From: an uncultured Anaerococcus sp.
Lineage (GTDB): Bacteria; Bacillota_A; Clostridia; Tissierellales; Peptoniphilaceae
Reading direction: 5' to 3'
Assembly: GCA_945916625.1 (NCBI GenBank)
Contig: CAMEGY010000008.1
Location: 1 to 12,872 of the forward strand
Length of the DNA stretch: 12,872 nt
A program made the position numbers and the translations under genes. The notes beneath the pieces were generated by a model. The model was not told the DNA's origin and made no database searches. It was given only the letters and a program-made list of their open reading frames with translations. This document shows, piece after piece, positions 1 through 6,214 of the stretch (position 1 is its first letter; each line of letters starts with the position of its first letter).

Positions 1-22
1 CCTGAGGGTCTTAATTTAAATT

Positions 23-823
23 TTATTCAAAAATTGTGATACATTTGTTTGGACATTTTTCACAAGCTGTATTTAGAAGTTCATAGTCAACATTTTCAAT
101 ATTTTGAGCTATTGATAGGAAGTTATCCATTTCAAATGCTTCTGGATAGGTTCTAGCACAGATTGTACAACCTATACATGAGTTTGAACATTTAGCCCTT
201 GCATCCTTGCCCTTATCGTGTGATGAGCAAAGTACAGCATGAGTTTGCTTAAATGGTACAAGATCGATAATATTTTTTGGACATACTTCTACACATTTAC
301 CACAGGCTACACATTTTTCCCTATCTACGACAGCAACACCGTCTATGACATGTATTGCATCAAATGGACAAGCTTTCTCACAAGTTCCGCATCCTATACA
401 TCCATAGTCACAGGCTTTCTTTCCGCCAAATAGAGCAATTTGAGCCCTACAATCTTCAAGGCCTTGGTATTTATATTGGTCTTTGGCTGCTTCACATGTA
501 CCATTGCAATGTACTAGGGCTACTTTTCTGTTATCAGATGCTACAGGTTCTACTCCCATAGCTTCTGCAACTGCTGCTGTTGTACTTGCCCCTCCAATGG
601 CACAAGCATTTACAGGCGCTTCGCCTTTAGCGATTGCTTCTGCAAGTCCGTCACATCCAGGAAAACCGCAAGCACCACAGTTAGCGCCTGGTAGGGCATT
701 TCTAACTGCTGCTTCTTTTACTGATTTTTCAACATGAAACTTTTCTGATATAAAGCCAAGGGCTACCGCAAAGATAAAACCCATTATGGCAAGTATTACT
801 ACAGGTAATAATAAATTTTCCAT
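23..823 (-). CDS. rnfB: Rnf complex electron-transfer subunit B (RnfB), with a degenerate last ferredoxin-like pair
   Basis: RnfB is the soluble-facing iron-sulfur subunit that accepts electrons from reduced ferredoxin and passes them into the Rnf membrane complex. The 266-residue protein has an N-terminal membrane anchor (about residues 4-24) and then the Fes-type cluster site C49, C52, C57, C74. A full 2[4Fe-4S] ferredoxin pair follows (C142/C145/C148/C152 and C171/C174/C177/C181). A second pair is incomplete: C216/C219/C222 are present, but the expected fourth cysteine is Y226, and the last motif keeps only C254, C257 and C261. It is the last gene of the rnfCDGEAB operon, 9 bases after rnfA, with an AGGAGGT ribosome site. 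Identity is secure. How many clusters the C-terminus binds is inference. No terminator is visible because the window ends 22 bases beyond the stop. Confidence 0.95.
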   Translation of the reverse strand: MENLLLPVVILAIMGFIFAVALGFISEKFHVEKSVKEAAVRNALPGANCGACGFPGCDGLAEAIAKGEAPVNACAIGGASTTAAVAEAMGVEPVASDNRKVALVHCNGTCEAAKDQYKYQGLEDCRAQIALFGGKKACDYGCIGCGTCEKACPFDAIHVIDGVAVVDREKCVACGKCVEVCPKNIIDLVPFKQTHAVLCSSHDKGKDARAKCSNSCIGCTICARTYPEAFEMDNFLSIAQNIENVDYELLNTACEKCPNKCITIFE

Positions 824-832
824 TCTTACCTC

Positions 833-1408
833 CTATGCTAAACCTGCAAAGCCCATGAAGGCTATAGCCATTAGACCTAGGGTTATAAGAGACATTGGTG
901 CTCCCTTAAATGACTCAGGTATATTATTGTATTCGATTTTTTCTCTTAGGTAAGCAAGTAGTACAATTGCAATCATAAAACCAATTGATGCAGCAAATGC
1001 ATATACTGTTGAGTGAACTAGGTCATATGATAGGTCTACTGCTTTTATAGCTACACCAAGTACTACACAGTTTGTTGTTATTAGCGGTAAGAAAACACCA
1101 AGAGCTCCGTATAGGGCTGGCATAGTTTTTTTCATTACTGTTTCAACTGTTTGTACAAGAGATGCTATTACTAATATAAATACTAGTGTCTGTAAATATT
1201 CAATACCAAATTTTTCTAATATGTAATGTTGGATAAACCAAGTAATAATTGTTGAAAGAACAATTACGAATATTACCGCAAAACTCATTCCTCTTGCAGT
1301 TTCTACCTTACTTGTTACACCTAGGGTTGGACAAATACCTAAGAATTGTCCGAGTACATAGTTTGATACGAATATAGTTGCTATTATAATTTTAAATAAT
1401 TCTGCCAT
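833..1408 (-). CDS. rnfA: Rnf complex membrane subunit A (RnfA)
   Basis: RnfA is an integral membrane subunit of the ion-pumping ferredoxin:NAD+ oxidoreductase, homologous to NqrE. The 191-residue length is normal for the family, and the protein is almost entirely hydrophobic with about six membrane spans. Two family signatures are clear: LGICPTLGV around residues 23-31, and TTNCVVLGVA around 111-120. Their cysteines, C26 and C114, are at the positions known in Rnf/Nqr structures to ligate an intramembrane [2Fe-2S] cluster together with the paralogous subunit RnfE. It is preceded by AGGAG and lies 8 bases after rnfE, so translation within the operon is tightly packed. Nothing is odd about it. 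Confidence 0.96.
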   Translation of the reverse strand: MAELFKIIIATIFVSNYVLGQFLGICPTLGVTSKVETARGMSFAVIFVIVLSTIITWFIQHYILEKFGIEYLQTLVFILVIASLVQTVETVMKKTMPALYGALGVFLPLITTNCVVLGVAIKAVDLSYDLVHSTVYAFAASIGFMIAIVLLAYLREKIEYNNIPESFKGAPMSLITLGLMAIAFMGFAGLA

Positions 1409-1416
1409 AATAACTC

Positions 1417-2046
1417 CTAATTAACTTTCTTTTTTCTGTTCATAATGGCATTGAAGGCTCCGTAGATTAGACCTAGGACTATAAATGATGATGCTGGTTG
1501 AAGCATGAATCCTATAGTGTACTCTTCCGGAATTATACCAATACCAAAAAGTGTGCCTGATCCTAAAAGTTCTCTGAAGAAGGCAAGGATTGATATGGCT
1601 ATTGTATAACCAAGACCTTGGCTGATTCCATCTACAATTGATGGAATTGGACCGTTTTGGCTAGCAAAACCTTCAGCACGAGCAAGGATTATACAGTTTA
1701 CAACTATAAGTGGGATAAAGATTCCGAGGCTCTTATCTAGGGCTGGTGCATATGCTTTTATTAGCATTTGTACTATAGTTACGAATCCTGCTATAACTAC
1801 TATAAATGATGGAATTCTTATCTCATCTGAGATGAAGTTACGAAGTAATGATATAACAAGGTTACTCATTACAAGTACGAATGTAACTGATACTCCCATA
1901 CCTACAGCGTTTATAAGTGATGAAGATATAGCAAGTACAGAACACATACCAACCATCTGTACTAGGACAGGGTTGTTTTTTATAATACCATCAGTAAATA
2001 TTTTGCCATAATTTACCTTTGGTTTGTTTGCTTTTTGTTTTTCCAT
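1417..2046 (-). CDS. rnfE: Rnf complex membrane subunit E (RnfE)
   Basis: RnfE is the inverted-topology paralogue of RnfA (homologous to NqrD) and forms with it the membrane core through which electrons cross. The 209 residues start with a short charged cytoplasmic segment (about residues 1-20), then about six hydrophobic spans. C35 (in VGMCSVLA) and C118 (in VVNCIILARAEG) match the conserved cluster-ligating cysteines of the family. The RAEGFAS motif after C118 is typical of RnfE and separates it from RnfA. The ribosome site is AGGAG five bases before the ATG. The gene follows rnfG by 8 bases and is part of one transcript with its neighbours. Confidence 0.96.
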   Translation of the reverse strand: MEKQKANKPKVNYGKIFTDGIIKNNPVLVQMVGMCSVLAISSSLINAVGMGVSVTFVLVMSNLVISLLRNFISDEIRIPSFIVVIAGFVTIVQMLIKAYAPALDKSLGIFIPLIVVNCIILARAEGFASQNGPIPSIVDGISQGLGYTIAISILAFFRELLGSGTLFGIGIIPEEYTIGFMLQPASSFIVLGLIYGAFNAIMNRKKKVN

Positions 2047-2054
2047 GTTAACTC

Positions 2055-2585
2055 CTATTCTAAGCCTTCAAGTACTTGACGTGCGTCATTTATACCCTTA
2101 AGGATGGTGTTTGTAGAAATTGTTGCACCTGAGATGCCTATAATTTCGTTTTCGCCGCCATTTGCACTTGCCTTAACTTCTGAGTCCATATTTACTCCAA
2201 CCATGCCTTCTTTGAAATAATCTTCTTCCATATCTGCACCGAATCCAGCTGATTCTGCATGATTTAGTGGAGCAAATCCTGTTATGTTGTGGTCGCTATC
2301 TACCCCAATTAGGTATTCGATGTCGCCACCATAACCACCTGGTGAAAGGATTTGGAATACATAGCCGTCGCCTGCCTTATATACTACTTCTATTGTATCT
2401 GGCGCGTCAACATCAAGCTCTTCGTAGCTGTCTGCCTCATATACTACAGCCAAGCTTTCTTTTAGCTCTTCTTGCTGACGAGCTTCGATAATTGGCTGGG
2501 TCATATTGTTTGTAAAGGCAAGAGCTAGGGCTGTAGCTGAAGTTATAAGTAATAATTTAAAACCTAGTTTAATACTTTTATTCAT
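2055..2585 (-). CDS. rnfG: Rnf complex FMN-binding subunit G (RnfG)
   Basis: RnfG carries a covalently bound FMN on the outer face of the membrane and relays electrons in the Rnf complex (homologue of NqrC). The 176-residue protein has one N-terminal membrane anchor (about residues 10-25) and an FMN-binding domain. The flavinylation motif SGAT is at residues 152-155, with T155 the expected phosphoester attachment site. An upstream ATG in the same frame would add 11 residues. The start at 2585 is chosen because GGAG lies seven bases before it and because MNKSIKLGF followed by a membrane segment is the usual N-terminus. It overlaps the end of rnfD by 8 bases, which suggests translational coupling. 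A flavin transferase (ApbE) would be needed to attach FMN; none is encoded in this window. Confidence 0.94.
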   Translation of the reverse strand: MNKSIKLGFKLLLITSATALALAFTNNMTQPIIEARQQEELKESLAVVYEADSYEELDVDAPDTIEVVYKAGDGYVFQILSPGGYGGDIEYLIGVDSDHNITGFAPLNHAESAGFGADMEEDYFKEGMVGVNMDSEVKASANGGENEIIGISGATISTNTILKGINDARQVLEGLE

Positions 2586-3558
2586 TTTTCGCTCCTTTTT
2601 TTGCCTTGGCCTTACCAAAAATTCTTGGTCTTGTGTGTTTTTCTATAACTGGTACTAGAAGGTTCATTAGTAAGATTGAGTATGATACACCTTCTGGATA
2701 GCCGCCCCATAATCTTATGACTGCTGTTAGGAATCCGCAACCAAAGGCAAATACAATTTGACCTTTTGGTGTGATTGGAGCTGTTGTATAATCTGTTGCC
2801 ATAAAGAAAGCACCAAGGATTAAACCACCAGATAGAACTTGTCTAAGTATATAGTCTAAACTTACCTTCTCTCCAAAGATAGCAAGCATTAGAACAGTTG
2901 TTAGTATGTAAACTATTGGAATTCTAATGTGAATTACCTTTTTAATTAGTAGGTAACAAGCACCTAAAAGTAATGCTAGAGCACTAATTTCACCCAAAGA
3001 TCCTGGTATATGGCCTATAAATAGGTCCATGATTGTGTAAGCTTTTGGATCTGATAATGGTGTTGCTGCACTAACCATTGAAACATCACTTATAGTCTTA
3101 AGTGTTGGCACTCTTTCTGCTGGCACAAAGCTTGTCATTGTATCTGACCAAGATGCCATCAAAAATGCTCTAGCTGCTAGTGCTGGGTTTACGATGTTTT
3201 GTCCAATACCACCAAATAGCATTTTACAAATCACTATAGCGAAAACTGCTCCTATTACAAGCTGCCATACAGGAAGCGTAAATGGAACGTTATAAGCTAG
3301 TAATATACCTGTTACAACTGCTGATAAGTCTTTGATTGAGTTTTCTTTCTTAATACATTTGTTAAATATAGTTTCAGCTAGTACACATGCAGCAATAGAA
3401 GCTAGTATCAAAACTAAGGCCCTATAGCCAAAGAAGTAAACAGAAACAGCACCTGCAGGTATAAGTGCTATTATAACATCTAGCATGTCATTTGATACTG
3501 TTCTTTTACTCCTAATGTGTGGAGAAGCTGTAACTAATAATTGTTTATTATTTTCCAT
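2578..3558 (-). CDS. rnfD: Rnf complex membrane flavoprotein subunit D (RnfD)
   Basis: RnfD is the large integral membrane flavoprotein of the Rnf complex (NqrB homologue) and is implicated in ion translocation. The 326-residue protein has a short cytoplasmic N-terminus starting with the family-typical SPHIRS motif (residues 12-17), then roughly eight to ten membrane spans. The segment SAAT at residues 163-166 is the probable covalent FMN site, with T166 as attachment residue. Other conserved blocks are the GGIGQNIVNPALAAR region (116-130), FMATDYTTAP (252-261) and GGYPEGVSYSIL (286-297). The basic C-terminal tail is rich in lysine. It begins 8 bases after rnfC and overlaps rnfG by 8 bases. 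Confidence 0.95.
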   Translation of the reverse strand: MENNKQLLVTASPHIRSKRTVSNDMLDVIIALIPAGAVSVYFFGYRALVLILASIAACVLAETIFNKCIKKENSIKDLSAVVTGILLAYNVPFTLPVWQLVIGAVFAIVICKMLFGGIGQNIVNPALAARAFLMASWSDTMTSFVPAERVPTLKTISDVSMVSAATPLSDPKAYTIMDLFIGHIPGSLGEISALALLLGACYLLIKKVIHIRIPIVYILTTVLMLAIFGEKVSLDYILRQVLSGGLILGAFFMATDYTTAPITPKGQIVFAFGCGFLTAVIRLWGGYPEGVSYSILLMNLLVPVIEKHTRPRIFGKAKAKKGAKNE

Positions 3559-3566
3559 AATTCCCC

Positions 3567-4895
3567 CTATTTTCCTGCCTGTCTTATTTGTCTTTTAGCA
3601 AACTTGATAGCCTCTACTAGTGGCCTTCTGGCTGGACAAACAAATGAGCAAGAACCACACTCTATACAATCTAGCGCTCCATCTTCATCTGCCTTTTCAA
3701 ACCTACCATCTAGGGCATGTTTGTGGATGTAGTTAGGAAGTAAGTTTACTGGACATACACTTACACACCTACCACATCTGATACATGGGCTTGGATCTTC
3801 TATAAAAGCATCTTCGCTATCAAATACAAGTATACAGTTTGTAGCTTTTTCTACTGGTCTGTCAAGGTCAGGTTGGGCTATACCACACATTGGTCCGCCG
3901 TTTATCACTTTGGCAATTTCATTAGCTCCGCCAGCTTCTTCAATTAGGTCATTAAAGCTTGTACCTATTCTTACGACCATATTTTGTGGGTTCTTAACAG
4001 TCTTACCAGTTACTGTTAGGATTCTTTCATAAAGTGGTTTATCCATGAAAAGGGCTTCATAAATTGCATTTACAGTTGATACGTTTGATACAACTGCTCC
4101 TACGTCCATTGGAAGACCACCTGATGGCACTTCTCTTTTTAGGACCGCACTTATAAGTCTCTTTTCATCACCTTGTGGGTATTTTGTTTCAAGGCTTACT
4201 ATTTTGATGGTCGCATCAAATTTGTTTGTTTTAGAAAACTCTTCTAGAGCTTCTGTCATAGTTTTAAAAGCCTCTGGTTTGTTATTTTCTATTGCTATTA
4301 CCCCATCTTTGGCATCTACTGCCTTAAGCACTTGGATAAGTCCCTTTATAATATGTAGAGGGTAGTTTTTCATTATGTAATCATCGCAAGTGATGTATGG
4401 TTCACACTCTGCCCCGTTTACTATAACAGTATCTACTGGTTTATTAGGTGAATATTTGATATGTGCTGGGAATGCTGCCCCACCCATACCTACGATTCCT
4501 GCCTCTCTAACCTTAGCTACTATTTCTTCTGGGCTTAAGTTTACGTTTTCTTTCTCAGTGTAAGTTACACTTTGATCAAAACCTTCTGTATCGATTACAA
4601 CCGCCTTACAGTTTTTGCCTGAGGCACTTTGTATATCGATAACTTCTTTCACAATTCCTGCTACAGAAGAGTGAATATTTGCTGAAAAGTTACCAACTGC
4701 AGATCCAATAAGATCTCCAACAGCAACTTCATCATTTTTCTTAACATTACATTTGCTTGGTGCACCTATATGTTGGGTTAGGGGAATAGTTACAAGCTTT
4801 GGAATAGCTGCTGTATGTAAGCTACTATTTTCAGAAAGCTCTTTATATTCTTCCATCTTAACACCATGTGTAAATGTCACGGTATTTGCTGCCAT
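3567..4895 (-). CDS. rnfC: Rnf complex NADH-binding iron-sulfur subunit C (RnfC)
   Basis: RnfC is the cytoplasmic peripheral subunit that hands electrons to NAD+ (or takes them from NADH). The 442-residue protein resembles the NuoF/Nqo1 fold. The glycine-rich nucleotide and flavin binding motif GMGGAAFP is at 136-143, with NGAECEPYIT at 160-169. Two [4Fe-4S] motifs lie near the C-terminus: C371/C374/C377/C381 and C410/C413/C416/C420. The N-terminal part is the RnfC barrel-sandwich region (about 30-100). It is the first gene of the operon, directly downstream of the promoter at 4936-4964, with AAGGAG eight bases before the ATG. Its position as first gene of the order C-D-G-E-A-B is the clostridial pattern. 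Confidence 0.96.
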   Translation of the reverse strand: MAANTVTFTHGVKMEEYKELSENSSLHTAAIPKLVTIPLTQHIGAPSKCNVKKNDEVAVGDLIGSAVGNFSANIHSSVAGIVKEVIDIQSASGKNCKAVVIDTEGFDQSVTYTEKENVNLSPEEIVAKVREAGIVGMGGAAFPAHIKYSPNKPVDTVIVNGAECEPYITCDDYIMKNYPLHIIKGLIQVLKAVDAKDGVIAIENNKPEAFKTMTEALEEFSKTNKFDATIKIVSLETKYPQGDEKRLISAVLKREVPSGGLPMDVGAVVSNVSTVNAIYEALFMDKPLYERILTVTGKTVKNPQNMVVRIGTSFNDLIEEAGGANEIAKVINGGPMCGIAQPDLDRPVEKATNCILVFDSEDAFIEDPSPCIRCGRCVSVCPVNLLPNYIHKHALDGRFEKADEDGALDCIECGSCSFVCPARRPLVEAIKFAKRQIRQAGK

Positions 4896-4921
4896 AAATT
4901 TCTCCTTCTTAAAAAATTTTC

Positions 4922-4955
4922 TTCCCGATACATCTATTATAAATTATATCGGGAA
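4922..4955. promoter_or_regulatory. Inverted repeat around the rnf -10 box, candidate operator
   Basis: Perfect 9-bp arms TTCCCGATA (4922-4930) and TATCGGGAA (4947-4955) are separated by 16 bases that contain the -10 box. One arm lies in the spacer between -35 and -10; the other lies at the predicted transcription start. Since only one arm would be in the rnf transcript, a DNA operator fits better than an RNA hairpin. In read-through RNA from polA-coaE it could fold, followed by a TTTTTT run, as a weak terminator. The binding protein is unknown. The sequence does not match the Rex consensus (TTGTTAA-N4-TTAACAA). Confidence 0.55.
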
Positions 4956-4964
4956 ATTTCTCAA
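4936..4964 (-). promoter_or_regulatory. Promoter of the rnf operon
   Basis: On the minus strand, TTGAGA (4959-4964) and a perfect TATAAT (4936-4941) are separated by exactly 17 bases. The predicted transcription start is near 4929, giving a leader of about 33 bases before rnfC. The promoter begins right after the upstream lytic transglycosylase gene ends at 4969, so rnf has its own control. A 9-bp inverted repeat overlaps it. Confidence 0.75.
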
Positions 4965-4968
4965 TGGT

Positions 4969-5625
4969 TTATTTTAAATTTGCTAAAATATCTTCCAAAA
5001 ATACCATAAAATTATCAAAAGCCAACTGTTTTAGGTTGGACATTCTCTTTTCACTAGGAAGACCGTTTTTGTAGAACTTCTTGTATACGTCATAATTCGC
5101 ATCAATTTTTGTGACATATTGCCTAGTTTCTTCAAATGGTATATTTAGAACATTTGGATTAACAGGATCTAAAAGTCCATCTTTTATCCATTTATCGACA
5201 TTGCCAATGCCGCCATTATAGGCTGCAAGGGCAAGGTCCCTATTATTGTAATACCTATAGAGGTAATCATAATATGCTATGCCTAAATCAAGATTATATT
5301 CAACATCAGATAGTTTATCCGGGTAAAATTCTTTGCCTGTTAATTCTGCGGCATGGGATGCTGTTTCGTCTAGTAATTGCATCAGCCCTTGGGCTCCTTG
5401 GTGGCTTTCTGCATCTTTCATAAAGTCAGATTCAACTTTTATGATAGAAGCTGTAAGGAGTGGGTCTACTCCGTATTTTTCTGAATATTCATATATTTCA
5501 TCCTGGTAGCTTATCCTAGTCCTTGATGTTTGGTAGGCTATTGTTACATAGCAAAGCACAAAAAGTACAAGAATTGCAAGGAGTATAAAACCTATTACCT
5601 TTCCTATTCCCTTAATTATTTTCAT
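4969..5625 (-). CDS. Membrane-anchored lytic transglycosylase, SLT family
   Basis: This enzyme should cleave the MurNAc-GlcNAc bond of peptidoglycan to form 1,6-anhydro ends, acting outside the membrane. The 218-residue protein has one N-terminal hydrophobic segment (about 11-31) with no lipobox, so it is probably a signal anchor. An SLT (Slt70-like, goose-lysozyme fold) domain spans about 43-170. The catalytic glutamate is E65 in IKVESDF, followed by QGAQGLMQLL (76-85) and AAYNGG (134-139), all canonical family motifs. The start codon lies inside the 3' end of coaE (14-base overlap), with GGAG seven bases upstream. Its position after polA-coaE is common in Firmicutes; the functional link to those genes is unclear. 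Confidence 0.92.
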   Translation of the reverse strand: MKIIKGIGKVIGFILLAILVLFVLCYVTIAYQTSRTRISYQDEIYEYSEKYGVDPLLTASIIKVESDFMKDAESHQGAQGLMQLLDETASHAAELTGKEFYPDKLSDVEYNLDLGIAYYDYLYRYYNNRDLALAAYNGGIGNVDKWIKDGLLDPVNPNVLNIPFEETRQYVTKIDANYDVYKKFYKNGLPSEKRMSNLKQLAFDNFMVFLEDILANLK

Positions 5626-6214
5626 AAATTTTCTCCATTCTTAGGATATTTATAACTTTTTCCCTAAGGTCTTCTAAAGTAGAATTATTATTTATTATAA
5701 TTTCCCTATCATCTCTTTCACCCATGAGATTTTCTTGGTTTCTGATTTTAGATTCTGCGTAAAAGCTTCCAATACTATCTCTTTGGGCAAGTCTTTTAGC
5801 TTGGATATCCCTATCTGCAGATACAAACAATACAAGATCTGCCGGGAATTTCACATCCATTTGGTAATAAAGCGGGATTTCAATAAAGACATTTTTGCAA
5901 GAAAGCTTGCCTATCTCATTTTCCATCTCTTCTACAATTATTGGATGAGTAATGCCATTTAGTCTTTTCATTAAATCAGGAGCTGCAAAAATCATTTTAG
6001 CAAGAGCTTTTTTATTGAGACTTCCCCCATCAAAGGCCTTTCTAAAAAATGGATCCTTTTTGATTGCCTCAAAGTTTCTCTCACCTGGCTTAAGAAGGTT
6101 CCTATTGATATCATCAGCACTTATTACATCAAAACCTAAGTCTTTTATAATCTCACTTACTGCAGACTTACCTGATCCGATTGTGCCAGTAATTACTATT
6201 TTATTTGGATTCAT
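5612..6214 (-). CDS. coaE: Dephospho-CoA kinase
   Basis: CoaE phosphorylates the 3'-hydroxyl of dephospho-CoA with ATP, the last step of coenzyme A biosynthesis in the cytoplasm. From the chosen start the protein has 200 residues, the normal size. The Walker A loop GTIGSGKS is at residues 10-17. ADDINRNLL (34-42), THP (89-91), IEIPLYYQ (111-118) and the lid segment KRLAQRD (140-146) match the family. An ATG at 6235 in the same frame would add seven residues. The start at 6214 is preferred because the protein then begins directly before the first beta strand and GGAG lies nine bases upstream. It overlaps the polA stop by 14 bases and the downstream transglycosylase by 14 bases. mutM, which often sits between polA and coaE in Firmicutes, is absent here. 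Confidence 0.95.
   Translation of the reverse strand: MNPNKIVITGTIGSGKSAVSEIIKDLGFDVISADDINRNLLKPGERNFEAIKKDPFFRKAFDGGSLNKKALAKMIFAAPDLMKRLNGITHPIIVEEMENEIGKLSCKNVFIEIPLYYQMDVKFPADLVLFVSADRDIQAKRLAQRDSIGSFYAESKIRNQENLMGERDDREIIINNNSTLEDLREKVINILRMEKIYENN

Noticed and set aside
1..22. Start of a terminator after rnfB
   Set aside because: On the minus strand GACCCTCAGG at the very edge could be the first arm of a hairpin, but the second arm is outside the window, so it cannot be supported.
483..737. Plus-strand open frame opposite rnfB, 84 codons
   Set aside because: It lies wholly antisense to a gene with clear family motifs, has no ribosome site and no recognisable domain. It is a shadow of the rnfB reading frame.
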